From Streptomyces sp. R21 (GTDB taxonomy: Bacteria; Actinomycetota; Actinomycetes; Streptomycetales; Streptomycetaceae), in NCBI RefSeq assembly GCF_041051975.1, contig NZ_CP163435.1, positions 2,418,001 through 2,482,000 of the forward strand: a stretch of DNA of 64,000 nt, given 5' to 3'. The first letter of the stretch is position 1; each line of letters opens with the position of its first letter. Made by a program: the position numbers and the translations under genes. Shown piece by piece: positions 52,668 through 62,208 of this stretch. The notes under the pieces are model-generated. The model was not told where the DNA came from, made no database searches, and saw only the letters and a program-made list of their open reading frames with translations.

Positions 52668-54344
52668 ATGTCCGGATCCGCCCGCAGATCGGTCCGCCGC
52701 CGTACCTTCGTCCTCGGCGCGAGCGCCGCCGCAGGATCGGCCGCCCTCGCCGGACCCCTCGCCGGCACGGCCGCCGCCGCGGCCTTCGGCTACACCGACG
52801 ACGGCTCGAACTACGTCATCGACACCGGCGCCAACCTCGTCTTCAAGGTCAGCAAGACCAACGGCGACCTGACCTCGCTCGTCTACCGCGGCACGGAGTA
52901 CCAGGGCTACGGCGGCAAGAACTCGCACGTCGAGTCGGGCCTCGGCACCTCCACCGTGACGATCAAACAGTCCGGTTCGTCGATTCTGGTCTCGGTCGCG
53001 TACGGCACGCTGAAGCTCTACTACGCGGCCCGCAGCGGCGAGAACAACGTCTACGTGTGGACCAACAAGGCCGACACGTCGGTCAGCGCGACCCGCTACA
53101 TCGTGCGCGTCAAGGCGGGCCTCTTCCTCAACGACGAGCCCGATTCCTACACTTACGCGCCCACCACCATCGAGGCCTCGGACGTCTTCGCGAAGTCCGA
53201 CGGCCAGACGCGCTCCAAGCACTACTCGAAGCTCCGCGTCATCGACTACGACTACATCGGCTGGAAGACCGGCAGCGTCGGCCTGTGGATGGTGCGCAGC
53301 AACCACGAGAAGGCGTCCGGCGGCCCGTTCTACCGCTCGCTGCTACGGCACCAGAGCGCCGACGGCGGCGGCCTGTACGAGATCCTGTACTACGGCGAGA
53401 ACCAGACCGAGGCGCAGCGGTTCGGGCTCCAGGGGCCCTACGTCATCGCCTTCACGGACGGGGGCGCGCCCTCCTCGTCGCTGTACCACGGCAACCTGAC
53501 CACGTCCTGGGCGGACTCGCTCGGCATCTCCGGATACGTCGCCGCGGGCGGCCGGGGCAAGGTCGCGGGCGTCGGCATCTCGGGGCGGGACACGGCATTC
53601 GCGTACACGGTGGGGATCGCCAACTCGGCCGCCCAGTACTGGGGTTCGGCGCGCTCCTCGGACGGCTACTTCTCGATCGCGGGCGTGCTGCCGGGGACGT
53701 ACACCCTGACGGTCTTCAAGGGTGAACTCGCCGTCTACACCGGCTCGGTGACGGTCACGGCGGGTGGCACGACCACGCTCAACACGATCGCGATCCCGTC
53801 GTCGAACGACCCGGGCAACGCGAGCGCGATCTGGCGGATCGGCAACTGGGACGGCACGCCGAGCGGGTTCAAGAACGCGGACCTGATGACGTACGCGCAT
53901 CCCTCCGACCCGCGGGCCGCCGCCTGGACGGGCAACGTGGTGATCGGCAGTGGCAGTGAGACGTCCGCGTTCCCGGCGTACATCTGGAAGGACGTCAACA
54001 GCGGTCTGCTGGTGTACTTCAAGCTGACGGCGGCGCAGGCGGCGGCCGCGCACACGCTGCGGATCGGGGTGACGACGGCGTACGCGAACGGCCGGCCGCA
54101 GATCGCCGTCAACTCCTGGACGTCGGCGATCCCTTCACCGCCCACCCAGCCGAGCACGCGGTCGCTCACCGTCGGCTCCTACCGGGGCAACAACTACACG
54201 TTCACGTACAGCGTTCCGGCCAGCGCCTGGCTGACGGACACCAGCCAGTACAACATCCTGAAGATCAACGTGGTGAGCGGTTCGGGCACCACGTCGTACC
54301 TCAGCGCGGGCACGTCGATCGACGCGCTGGACCTGCTGGCCTGA
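52668..54344 (+). CDS. Secreted rhamnogalacturonan lyase, polysaccharide lyase family 4
   Basis: 558 residues. A twin-arginine signal (ARRSVRRRTFVLGASAAAGS) ends near AAAAA (residue 38). PL4 catalytic beta-domain (about 40-280, NYVIDTGANLVFKVSKTNGD, KHYSKLRVIDYDYIGWKTGS), a fn3-like middle domain (about 310-380, DGYFSIAGVLPGTYTLTVFK) and a C-terminal CBM-like domain (about 385-558, IWRIGNWDGTPSGFKNADLM). It cleaves Rha-GalA linkages of rhamnogalacturonan I by beta-elimination outside the cell. ATG with GAAGGAGG upstream. A pectin methylesterase gene follows after 39 bases. Confidence 0.93.
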   Translation: MSGSARRSVRRRTFVLGASAAAGSAALAGPLAGTAAAAAFGYTDDGSNYVIDTGANLVFKVSKTNGDLTSLVYRGTEYQGYGGKNSHVESGLGTSTVTIKQSGSSILVSVAYGTLKLYYAARSGENNVYVWTNKADTSVSATRYIVRVKAGLFLNDEPDSYTYAPTTIEASDVFAKSDGQTRSKHYSKLRVIDYDYIGWKTGSVGLWMVRSNHEKASGGPFYRSLLRHQSADGGGLYEILYYGENQTEAQRFGLQGPYVIAFTDGGAPSSSLYHGNLTTSWADSLGISGYVAAGGRGKVAGVGISGRDTAFAYTVGIANSAAQYWGSARSSDGYFSIAGVLPGTYTLTVFKGELAVYTGSVTVTAGGTTTLNTIAIPSSNDPGNASAIWRIGNWDGTPSGFKNADLMTYAHPSDPRAAAWTGNVVIGSGSETSAFPAYIWKDVNSGLLVYFKLTAAQAAAAHTLRIGVTTAYANGRPQIAVNSWTSAIPSPPTQPSTRSLTVGSYRGNNYTFTYSVPASAWLTDTSQYNILKINVVSGSGTTSYLSAGTSIDALDLLA

Positions 54345-54383
54345 CCCCGGCAACCTCCGGGCGGCGGGCGGCGACTGCAGAGC

Positions 54384-55478
54384 ATGACTGAGCCGAACCC
54401 GCACTCCGCAGAGCAGCACCGGCACCGTCGCTCCCTCACCCGACGCCGTACCGTCGCGTTCGCGACCGGCACCGCGGCGGCCCTCGGGCTCGTCGCGGTG
54501 TCGCTGGTCCCCAGGGCGCAGGCCGCCACGGTGATCACCGTCGCCAAGGACGGCTCCGGCACGTACACGACCGTGCAGGCTGCGATCAACGCGGCCGCCG
54601 CGGGCGACACCATCTCCGTCGGGAAGGGCACCTACACGGAGATCGTCAAGGTGCCGACGTCCAAGTCCGGCCTGACGATCAAGGGCGCCACCGGCAACGC
54701 CGAGGACGTCGTCATCACCTACGACCGGGCCGCCGGGTACACGGACTCCAGCGGCAACAAGTACGGCACCCTGGGCAGTTCGGTCGCGACGTTCTCGGCG
54801 AACAATCTGACCGTCACCGGCGTCACGATCCAGAACACCTTCTCCAAGGCCGCGCACCCGGAGATCACCGACACCCAGGCGGTCGCCGTCACCGCGCAGG
54901 GCGACCGGCAGAGGTTCACGGGCGACCGATTCATCGGACACCAGGACACGGTCCTGAACTGGGCGCCGTCGGCCACCGGACAGTACCGGCAGTACTTCTC
55001 CTCCTCCTTCATCGCCGGAGACGTCGACTTCATCTTCGGCAACGCCACCGCCGTCTACGACCGCGTCAACATCCAGCTGCGCAACTCGGGCGCGGCGGCG
55101 GGCGGACTGAACGGCTTCCTCGCCGCGCCGAACACCAACTCCGCGAAGACGTACGGGATTCTGATCACCGGCAGCACGATCTCCAGCCCGGCCGCCGCCA
55201 ACACGTATTACCTGGGCCGCCCTTGGCACCCGACGTCGGACGCGGTGGCACAGTTCGTCATCCGGGGGACCTCGCTGCCGGCGGCCGTGAAGACGGCCGG
55301 GCCCTGGACCGACATGAGCGGCTACTCGTGGAAGAACGCCCGCTTCTTCGAGTACAAGAACACGGGTGCCGGTGCGACCGTGAACTCCAACCGTCCGCAG
55401 CTCACCGACCCCCAGGCCGCGAACTACACGGCCCAGAAGTACCTGGCGGGCACGGACGGCTGGAATCCCATCGGCTGA
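54384..55478 (+). CDS. Secreted pectin methylesterase (CE8)
   Basis: 364 residues: Arg-rich N-terminus (HRRSLTRRRTVAFATGTA) and signal peptide to about residue 48 (RAQA), then a right-handed beta-helix. Pectinesterase signatures: FIGHQDTVLNWA (oxyanion Gln and acid Asp), GDVDFIFGNATAVYD (nucleophile Asp) and YYLGRPWHPTSDA (Arg, Trp). It removes methyl esters from homogalacturonan, preparing it for lyases or hydrolases. Probably co-transcribed with the PL4 gene. Its stop is 7 bases from the convergent GH43 gene. Confidence 0.94.
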   Translation: MTEPNPHSAEQHRHRRSLTRRRTVAFATGTAAALGLVAVSLVPRAQAATVITVAKDGSGTYTTVQAAINAAAAGDTISVGKGTYTEIVKVPTSKSGLTIKGATGNAEDVVITYDRAAGYTDSSGNKYGTLGSSVATFSANNLTVTGVTIQNTFSKAAHPEITDTQAVAVTAQGDRQRFTGDRFIGHQDTVLNWAPSATGQYRQYFSSSFIAGDVDFIFGNATAVYDRVNIQLRNSGAAAGGLNGFLAAPNTNSAKTYGILITGSTISSPAAANTYYLGRPWHPTSDAVAQFVIRGTSLPAAVKTAGPWTDMSGYSWKNARFFEYKNTGAGATVNSNRPQLTDPQAANYTAQKYLAGTDGWNPIG

Positions 55479-55485
55479 CGTCACA

Positions 55486-56895
55486 TCAGGATGACCGTGT
55501 CCACTGCTGGTTGGTGCCTCCGTTGCAGGTGTACGTGATCAGTGCGGCGGAGTTGGCGGTGGACGCGCCGTTCACGTCCAGGCACTCGCCGCTCGCGCGG
55601 GACTTCAGCAGGACGTAGCTGCCCGACGTGGTGACCGACCACTGCTGGGTGGTCGCGGTGGTGCAGTTCTCCTGGGTGACGTTCGTGGCGTTCTCGGTCA
55701 GGCACAGGGAGCTGTGCCGGGTCATCAGCTCGTAGTAGCCGCTGCCGACGGACTTGAACCAGTACTTCTGGTTGGTGCCGCCGTTGCAGGTGTACTGGGC
55801 GAGCGCGACGCCCTGCCACAGCGACTGGCTGGGGACGTCGGCGCACTTGCCGGAGTGCCGGGCGGTCAGCGTCTCGTAGGTGGCGCTGGTGCCGGTGACC
55901 GTCCCGGCGGTCGTGTCGACGGTGATCTCGGGAGACCAGCTCATGCTGAGGCTGGTGCTGCTCGGGAAGGTGAGCGGCAACCACACGTACCGCGAGTCGT
56001 TGACGGTCCCGCCGAAGGAGTTGCCCCAGCGGTCGCCCATGTAGAGGTACGAGGTGCCCGAAGTGCCCTGCACCGGAAGGACGTACGCGGTCTGCGAGTT
56101 GAACGCCGTCGAGTCGCCGACGTTCGTCATCGCACTCCACGGACCGGCGAGTGAGGTCGCCGTCGCGTACTGCTGCTGGTTGGGGTTCCAGCCCGTGGCG
56201 GCCGAAGTCAGCATGAAATACACGCCGCCCCGCTTGAAGAGCGCGGGGGCCTCGCGATGCCCGCCGGGCCACGGGTTGGCGGTCAGGCTCGCGATGCCCG
56301 TGTAGTCGGCCGTGAGCTTGTAGATGTGCAGGTCGTAGTTCTCGTTGGCGGCCGACGCCATGTAGCCGGTGCCGTCGGTGTCGACGAAGACCGTGATGTC
56401 GCGGGACATGGAGTCGCCGAGCGGCCGGAAGCTGCCCTGATAGGTGTAGTTGCCGTCGACGGTGCTCGACACCGCGACGGCGGCACGCGCCTCGCTGTAG
56501 TCGCTGCCGTTCTCCTTGTGCATCCACATCACGAACTTGCCGGTGGACGCGTTGTACATGACCTTGGGACGCTCGATGTTGGCGCTCGCCAGCTCGCTCG
56601 CGCTGGACTGGCTCAGCACATGGTTGCGGAACTCCCAGTTCTTCAGGTCGGTGGACCGGTAGGTGTCCACGTACTGGAAGGTGTTGTCGGCGTTGCGGTG
56701 CTCGCCGAACCAGTAGTAGTAGCTGCCGACCTTGATGACCCCGCCGCCGTGCGCGTGCACGGCATTGCCCGAACTGTCCGTGAACTGCGTGCCGTTGGCG
56801 ACGGTCTGGGCCGCGGCCTGCGCGGGACCGGCGGTGGCCAGAGCTCCGAACAGGCCCAGACAGAGGGCCAGGAGAACCACATACGCACGTCTCAT
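55486..56895 (-). CDS. Secreted exo-beta-1,3-galactanase-like GH43 (subfamily 24 type) with CBM13
   Basis: 469 residues: signal peptide (about 1-30, VVLLALCLGLFGALATAGPA), a five-bladed GH43 propeller (about 35-325, AHGGGVIKVGSYYYWFGEHR, MSRDITVFVDTDGTGYMASA, NPWPGGHREAPALFKRGGVY) and a C-terminal ricin-type CBM13 (about 345-469) with repeated CNGGTNQ(K/Q) ends. The match is to exo-beta-1,3-galactanases, which strip the arabinogalactan main chain and bypass 1,6-linked branches; characterised members use a non-standard base residue. The ATG follows the stop of the tandem GH43 gene by one base (TGAGATG), with GGAGA in that gene's last codons: an operon. Confidence 0.88.
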   Translation of the reverse strand: MRRAYVVLLALCLGLFGALATAGPAQAAAQTVANGTQFTDSSGNAVHAHGGGVIKVGSYYYWFGEHRNADNTFQYVDTYRSTDLKNWEFRNHVLSQSSASELASANIERPKVMYNASTGKFVMWMHKENGSDYSEARAAVAVSSTVDGNYTYQGSFRPLGDSMSRDITVFVDTDGTGYMASAANENYDLHIYKLTADYTGIASLTANPWPGGHREAPALFKRGGVYFMLTSAATGWNPNQQQYATATSLAGPWSAMTNVGDSTAFNSQTAYVLPVQGTSGTSYLYMGDRWGNSFGGTVNDSRYVWLPLTFPSSTSLSMSWSPEITVDTTAGTVTGTSATYETLTARHSGKCADVPSQSLWQGVALAQYTCNGGTNQKYWFKSVGSGYYELMTRHSSLCLTENATNVTQENCTTATTQQWSVTTSGSYVLLKSRASGECLDVNGASTANSAALITYTCNGGTNQQWTRSS

Positions 56896-56896
56896 C

Positions 56897-58759
56897 TCAC
56901 ACACTCTCCTTCAGTACGGTGAAGTGGCGGGCGAAGCCCGAGAGTCCGGGCAAAGCGCGGATCGGCGTCCAGGTGCGCAGCCCGTCGAGGCTGTCGCTGT
57001 AGTAGTACTTCTTCTCCGCGTAGCCGTCGAAATAGATCCGCCATCCGCCGTTGTCGAGGCGCACCAGGGCCGGGCCCTCGCGCCAGCTGCCCCAGCCCGC
57101 CCAGTCGCCCGTGCCGGTGAAGGTGTAGGGCCCGGCGAGCCGGTCGGCGACCGCGTGCTCCAGATACTTGGTCGTCTCCTGCTTGGTGATGGCGTGGTAC
57201 TTGCCCCCGTGGCGGACGACGAACGTGTCGATGTAGTTGGCGTTGTCGAGGCCCGAAAGCGGCTTCGGCAGCGACCAGTTGAGGAGCGAGGAGTCGCTCG
57301 CGGTGAGCAGGTGCGGCCGGAAGACCGAGTTGTTGGCGGTGTCGAGCGCGACGACGATGTTCACGCTGCCGTTCGCCGGGTCGACGAACCACTCGGGCGC
57401 CCAGGTGCGGGCCAGACCGGGCGTCGGGAGGGTGTGGTTCGCGACGAACTGCCAGCTCGTACGGTCCTTGCTGCGCGCGAACCCGATCGTGTTCCCGGTC
57501 CAGTTGGTGGTGTAGACGATCCAGTAGTACCCGTCGGAGTGCTTGATGAGCGACGGGTCGCGGATCAGGCCGGCGGGCGGGGTGTAGGCCGGTCCCTTCA
57601 GCAGGGAGTACGTCAGCGCGTCGGCGGACTCGTAGACGTACAGGTTGCTTTCGCTGCTGTTGGTGAACGCCGTCATCGTGAAGCGGCTGGTGGCGGCGGG
57701 CTTGCGGACGGGGGTGTCGGCGACGGGGATACCGAAGTCCGGGGTGCCGTCCTCGCGCCAGCCCAGCTTCTGGATACGGGTGTGGCGGTTGGGGTCGTTC
57801 AGCGGGTCGCCGACGATCTCCTTGTACTGGCGGGCGTGGTACACGAGGACGTCGGTGCGGCCGTCCTCGGCGACCGTGAAGCAGTTGTGGCCCGGGCCGT
57901 ACTGCTTCGTCGTGTCGTTGCTGGTGAAGACGGGGGTGGGCGACTTGGACCAGCTCGCCGGGTCCATGAGGTCGCTGTCCGCTTCGGCGGTGAGCAGGCC
58001 GAGGCAGTAGTGGTAGTCGGTGGCGCTGGCGGAGTACGACATGAAGAGGCGGCCGCCCCGGGCGATGACCGACGGGCCTTCGTTGACCTTGTAGCCGATG
58101 CACTCCCAGTCCAACTCCGGTGTGGTGAGCCGGACCTGAGGTCCCGTCAGAGTCCATGGGTTCGCCATCGCGGACAGGAAGATACCGGTGTTGTTGTCCA
58201 GTCCGGGTTCGTGCTGCGCCCACGCGAGGAAGCGCGTGCCGTTGTGCTCGAAGGTCGTGGCGTCGAGGGAGAAGGTCTCCCAGGCCGTCTTGATCTGCCC
58301 CTTCTCCGTCCAACTCCCCTTGAAGGGATCGGCGTTGTCGTTCTCCAGCACCCAGATGCGGATGGCCCACACGTCGTTCGCGGGCGCGGAGGCGAAGTAG
58401 ATGTACCACTTGCCGTCGATGTGGTGGATCTCCGGCGCCCAGATGTGCGCGCCCATGGGCCCGCTCGTGTGCTTCTTCCAGATGACCGACTCGTCGGCCG
58501 TCGCCAGCCCGCGCAGGGTGCGGGAGCGGCGCAGGATGATCCGGTCGTACTCGGGGGCGGTGGCCGTGAAGTAGTAGTGACCGTCGGTGTGCCGGTGGAT
58601 GTGGGGGTCGGCGCGGTTGCGGACGAGGGGGCTCGGGTACGAGGCGGTGCGGGCCTCGGCCACACCGGGGACAGCGACGAGCGCGCCCGCGGCCAGGGCG
58701 GCGCCCTTCAGCACCAGTCTGCGGCTGGGGACGTCGGGCAGGTCGTCAACGCGGCTCAT
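56897..58759 (-). CDS. Secreted glycoside hydrolase family 43 protein, two GH43-like units
   Basis: 620 residues with a twin-arginine-like signal (PSRRLVLKGAALAAGALVAV, cleavage near residue 36). The first GH43 propeller (about 40-345) has RADPHIHRHTDGHYYFTAT, GAHIWAPEIHHIDGKWYIYF and NEGPSVIARGGRLFMSYSAS. A second propeller-like unit (about 350-620) has RDPSLIKHSDGYYWIVYTT, ARTWAPEWFVDPANGSVNIV and WREGPALVRLDNGGWRIYFD. GH43 enzymes are mostly alpha-L-arabinofuranosidases or beta-xylosidases; beside an exo-galactanase, removal of arabinose from arabinogalactan is most likely. Whether both units are catalytic is open. First gene of its operon. Confidence 0.87.
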   Translation of the reverse strand: MSRVDDLPDVPSRRLVLKGAALAAGALVAVPGVAEARTASYPSPLVRNRADPHIHRHTDGHYYFTATAPEYDRIILRRSRTLRGLATADESVIWKKHTSGPMGAHIWAPEIHHIDGKWYIYFASAPANDVWAIRIWVLENDNADPFKGSWTEKGQIKTAWETFSLDATTFEHNGTRFLAWAQHEPGLDNNTGIFLSAMANPWTLTGPQVRLTTPELDWECIGYKVNEGPSVIARGGRLFMSYSASATDYHYCLGLLTAEADSDLMDPASWSKSPTPVFTSNDTTKQYGPGHNCFTVAEDGRTDVLVYHARQYKEIVGDPLNDPNRHTRIQKLGWREDGTPDFGIPVADTPVRKPAATSRFTMTAFTNSSESNLYVYESADALTYSLLKGPAYTPPAGLIRDPSLIKHSDGYYWIVYTTNWTGNTIGFARSKDRTSWQFVANHTLPTPGLARTWAPEWFVDPANGSVNIVVALDTANNSVFRPHLLTASDSSLLNWSLPKPLSGLDNANYIDTFVVRHGGKYHAITKQETTKYLEHAVADRLAGPYTFTGTGDWAGWGSWREGPALVRLDNGGWRIYFDGYAEKKYYYSDSLDGLRTWTPIRALPGLSGFARHFTVLKESV

Positions 58760-58851
58760 GCGGAGGGCCTCTCGGGGGTGGGGGACGAGGGGGCAAGGGG
58801 ACGACGAGGTGCAAGGGGGACGGCTGACAGCTTTGACGCGATTCGTTCGAC

Positions 58852-58865
58852 ATGTCGTACGTCAT
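58852..58865. promoter_or_regulatory. Operator-like palindrome upstream of GH43 operon
   Basis: ATGTCGTACGTCAT, palindromic apart from one mismatched pair, with core CGTACG; the form is typical of GntR/FCD or IclR-type sites. It lies 93 bases before the GH43 start, in the divergent region shared with the beta-solenoid gene. Confidence 0.45.
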
Positions 58866-58984
58866 CTGACATTCCGAACGCCGAAAAGGTAAGTGCGTGT
58901 TACGGGGAGGTCAACGGGTCGGACGCGACTGAGGGGAACCGAAAATTTCTGTTATCGGCGGCCCCCTTCCTCCGTCTCCTATGC

Positions 58985-61105
58985 GTGCGCAGCCTCCCCC
59001 ACACCACAGCAGCCGCCGCAGGCGCCCTCGCGGCGGTGGCCCTGACGATCACCGTCCCCGCCACCGCCCGGGCGGCCGGGACCCAGGACGTCACCGCGGC
59101 GGTCCGCGCCGACCGGGACGTCGCGCTCACCGGCGACGCGGTCGTCACCGTGCCGGCCGGGACCACCACGTACGACGGAGTGATCCACGGCGAGGGCACG
59201 CTCACCGTTCGCGGCAGCGGCACGCTGATCCTCACCAAGGACAGCGACTTCACGCTCCCGAAGTCCCGACAGCGGCAGAGCGTGCGGACGCAGGGCGGCA
59301 ACCACCCGTACACGACGGTCACGAACCCCGATCCGCCCGCGATCACCGTCGAACGCGGCGCGACCCTCCAGTACGGCACGGGCGGCGGCACCGGCCTGAT
59401 CGGCCACTTCCCGTACGGCACCCCGGGCTATCAGCTCAACCAGCTCAACGTCCGCGTCGACGGCACCCTGCGCCTCTCGCTCACCCGCACCTTCAACATC
59501 GGCACCATCAGCGGCTCGGGCCTGGTCACCCAGCCGCGCAACATGTGGGGCACGCTCGACCTCGCCGGAACCCACCCCTTCTCAGGAGTGATCGACAACG
59601 GCACCGGGATGGCGGTGGGCCGCCCCGAGTACCCGGTGGCGCTGCCCAACGCCCGCGCCGTCCTGAACCAGGGCTCCTGGATCATCGACACCCCGCTCTA
59701 CCAGACGATCACCCTGCGCCAGGACTTCTACCAGCGCGAGTACGGCAGTGACGTCAACGTGCACACCCGGCCCGGCAGCAAGGTCGTGCTCACCGGCCAG
59801 TACAGCTATAGCGACCGAGGTGGCGACACGGACCCGTCACTCAGCGACCCGAGCATCAACTGGCGTGCCATCGCCCACCAGTTGAACAAGCGCGGCACCA
59901 ACATCGAGGGTGCGAACGTCCAGTGGGGCGACGGCACCACCCACAAGATCTTCATGCCGGGTACGGCCGACACCGTCTACATCAACCTCCATGAGGCAAG
60001 CGGACGCCGCTCCTTGCTGACCTTCGCCTACAACGGCCCCGTCACGCTGGGCGCCCCGATCGGCGGCGGCAGATACCACGACACGCTCGCCGCGCCCGGC
60101 GCCGGGGACGTCGTGATCAAGGGGACGTCCGGCAACGACGTCACGTTTGCCGCGAAGCAGCACTACGACGGCTCGACCACCATCGAGAAGGGGGCCGTGC
60201 TGCGGCTCGGCTCGGGCTCCCCCGGCGGCGACGGCTCGCTGATGACCGGCACGGTACGGCGCACCATCGTCAACAACGGCACGCTCGTCGTCCGCAATAC
60301 GTCAACTCCCGTTTCCCTGTCGCGACTTGGCGGCACCGGCGGCCTGACCCAGTCCGGCGCCGCGACGACGACCCTGACGGGCGGCGAAGTGACGTACAAG
60401 GGGACGACGACGATCACGAAGGGCACCCTCGCCCTCGCCTCCGGCGCCTCCCTCACCCATAGCAGGGCGATCCGGCTCACCTCGGCCGGAGCGCGGCTGG
60501 ACGCACGGAAGGCCGGCCTGCGGGTGGCGACCTCGCTCACCGGCAAGGGCACGGTCCAGGGCGCGGTGACCAACGACGGCGAGGTCGCGGGCGGACCGAC
60601 GGTGACCGGTTCCTACACGCAGACCCCGAAGGGCGAACTGGTCTTGGGCGGACGGCCATTGAAGGTGACCGGCGCCGTCCGCCTGGCCGGGGACCTGGAC
60701 CTGGCGACCGCCGGATCCACCCCGTCCCCCTCCCGCACCATCACCGTGCTCAACCACACCGGCGCCACGAAGACCACCGGCACCTTCACCGGGTTGCGCG
60801 AAGGCGCCAAGGTCAAGCTCGCCGACACCACGTACCGCATCACCTACCGGGGCGGCGACGGCAACGACGTCGTCCTGACCACCGCCACCACCGCGAGCCC
60901 CTCGGCGACCACCCGCGCGAACACGGCGCCCGGAACGTCGGAGGTCGACACCCGCGCCGCGGGCGCCTCCGCCGCAGCCAAGGGGTTCGGCTGGTGGCCG
61001 TACGCCCTGGGGCTCGGACTGCTGGGCGGCCTCCTGATCCCGGCGACCCGGCGGACGCGGGGCGGGGGACGGAGGCGGGGCGGGCGGCATGTGTCGAAGG
61101 GGTAG
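58985..61105 (+). CDS. Secreted beta-solenoid (autotransporter-passenger-like) protein
   Basis: 706 residues: signal peptide (about 1-32, TAAAAGALAAVALTITVPAT), a long repetitive beta-rich body with passenger-type repeats (GEGTLTVRGSGTLILTKDSD, YDGSTTIEKGAVLRLGSGSP, YKGTTTITKGTLALASGASL), a Thr/Ala-rich spacer (about 630-665), one hydrophobic span (WWPYALGLGLLGGLLIPATR) and a basic tail. The order repeat-spacer-TM-basic tail suggests surface anchoring. No lyase or hydrolase active site is recognised. Start is uncertain: the GTG at 58985 begins the signal peptide but lacks a ribosome binding site. Divergent from the GH43 operon, so it may bind or process the same polysaccharides. Confidence 0.75.
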   Translation: MRSLPHTTAAAAGALAAVALTITVPATARAAGTQDVTAAVRADRDVALTGDAVVTVPAGTTTYDGVIHGEGTLTVRGSGTLILTKDSDFTLPKSRQRQSVRTQGGNHPYTTVTNPDPPAITVERGATLQYGTGGGTGLIGHFPYGTPGYQLNQLNVRVDGTLRLSLTRTFNIGTISGSGLVTQPRNMWGTLDLAGTHPFSGVIDNGTGMAVGRPEYPVALPNARAVLNQGSWIIDTPLYQTITLRQDFYQREYGSDVNVHTRPGSKVVLTGQYSYSDRGGDTDPSLSDPSINWRAIAHQLNKRGTNIEGANVQWGDGTTHKIFMPGTADTVYINLHEASGRRSLLTFAYNGPVTLGAPIGGGRYHDTLAAPGAGDVVIKGTSGNDVTFAAKQHYDGSTTIEKGAVLRLGSGSPGGDGSLMTGTVRRTIVNNGTLVVRNTSTPVSLSRLGGTGGLTQSGAATTTLTGGEVTYKGTTTITKGTLALASGASLTHSRAIRLTSAGARLDARKAGLRVATSLTGKGTVQGAVTNDGEVAGGPTVTGSYTQTPKGELVLGGRPLKVTGAVRLAGDLDLATAGSTPSPSRTITVLNHTGATKTTGTFTGLREGAKVKLADTTYRITYRGGDGNDVVLTTATTASPSATTRANTAPGTSEVDTRAAGASAAAKGFGWWPYALGLGLLGGLLIPATRRTRGGGRRRGGRHVSKG

Positions 61106-61287
61106 CGCGGACGGCGGTGGTCGGCGTCCTGCGACCACGCCATGGCGCCGGTGATCGAGATTCCCGCGCGGTGCGCGACGCCTCAACGGCGCGGCATGCC
61201 TCCCGTCTTCGCCCCGGCTGCCCAAGGTCTGAGGCCGGCGGTCGACCCCGCGCCGGTGCTCGCTGTACCGGCTGGGACACTGCCACC

Positions 61288-61785
61288 ATGGACACGACAC
61301 CCGAGCACATAAGCTCCCGGACAGCAGCCGGGTGGACCGTCGCGCTCGCGGTCCTCGGAGGATTCACCGGCTTCGCCTGGGACGGGCCGTTCCTCGCCGT
61401 TACCTGCGCCCTTTCCCTGGGAGGCGGCGCCGCTCTGGGCACGGTCCTGTCCCGCCGTCGAATGATCGCAACCATCCGGGAAGGCCACGGGAAGGCCGCC
61501 GCGCTCGGGTACGCCGACGGGATCGCGGACATGACGGTGCTGGGGATATCCGCATACAGCGCGGCTGTCTTTCCGCTGTCCGGCCCCGGCGCGGTAGACA
61601 CCGCCGAGCGCGTGGCGCGCCGTAAGGCCGCCTACTACCTCACAGCCGCCGAGGGACTCCCCCACCCCATTCGCGAGGCCGCGGCCGCCGCTCTGGAAGC
61701 CATCGATGGCGGAAGTGAACGCGACACCCAGTCCGCCATCGAGAACCTCATGAACGCCGTTCAGGAGCAGCGCCGCGGAGCGTGA
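61288..61785 (+). CDS. Small membrane protein, function unknown
   Basis: 165 residues: two adjacent hydrophobic spans (about 14-30 and 35-52: GWTVALAVLGGFTGFAW; FLAVTCALSLGGGAALGTVL) and a cytoplasmic helical C-terminal half rich in Ala and charged residues (VARRKAAYYLTAAEGLPHPI, REAAAAALEAIDGGSERDTQ). The ATG (MDTTPEH) lacks a strong ribosome binding site. No family recognised and no operon partner. Composition and codon use match the chromosome rather than the foreign segment to the right. Confidence 0.6.
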   Translation: MDTTPEHISSRTAAGWTVALAVLGGFTGFAWDGPFLAVTCALSLGGGAALGTVLSRRRMIATIREGHGKAAALGYADGIADMTVLGISAYSAAVFPLSGPGAVDTAERVARRKAAYYLTAAEGLPHPIREAAAAALEAIDGGSERDTQSAIENLMNAVQEQRRGA

Positions 61786-62208
61786 CTGCCAGGCCCTCGC
61801 TCACGGCGTCCTACAGGGGGACGCCGCAGGCCGCCGGTCCTCGTAGGACAGGCCCGGTCCACCGTCGTCCGCCACTGTCGATGCCATTCGCCGATGTCAG
61901 GCAATGGGATGCGTCGTGCGCTGCTGCTCTACGTCCGCCGGGGCAAAATCATCCCCGGCTGTCGACTCACCCGTCTGGACCTGTCGGACTGTGCAGGCGG
62001 GGCGGTCGGCATGACGCTGGAAGCCGAGCCCGCGGGACGGCCGGAGAGACCACCCGGTGCACCGGACCCGCCCGTCGAGCCGAGGAGAGGCCGGGTTCCC
62101 GCGCAGGGCTTCACCGTTGCAGAGCGCCTGCTGCGCCGGGCGTCCTGATCCCGGGGACGCCATGACCGGGGGGCGCCTCCAGGCTGCCCATCCTCCAGGA
62201 GCGTGATC
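61786..62208. other. Intergenic region, no supported gene
   Basis: 423 bases. A plus-strand frame at about 61894-62148 (MSGNGMRRALLLYVRRGKII) has no ribosome binding site or family resemblance and could be a remnant. No repeats or terminator stand out. Confidence 0.4.
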
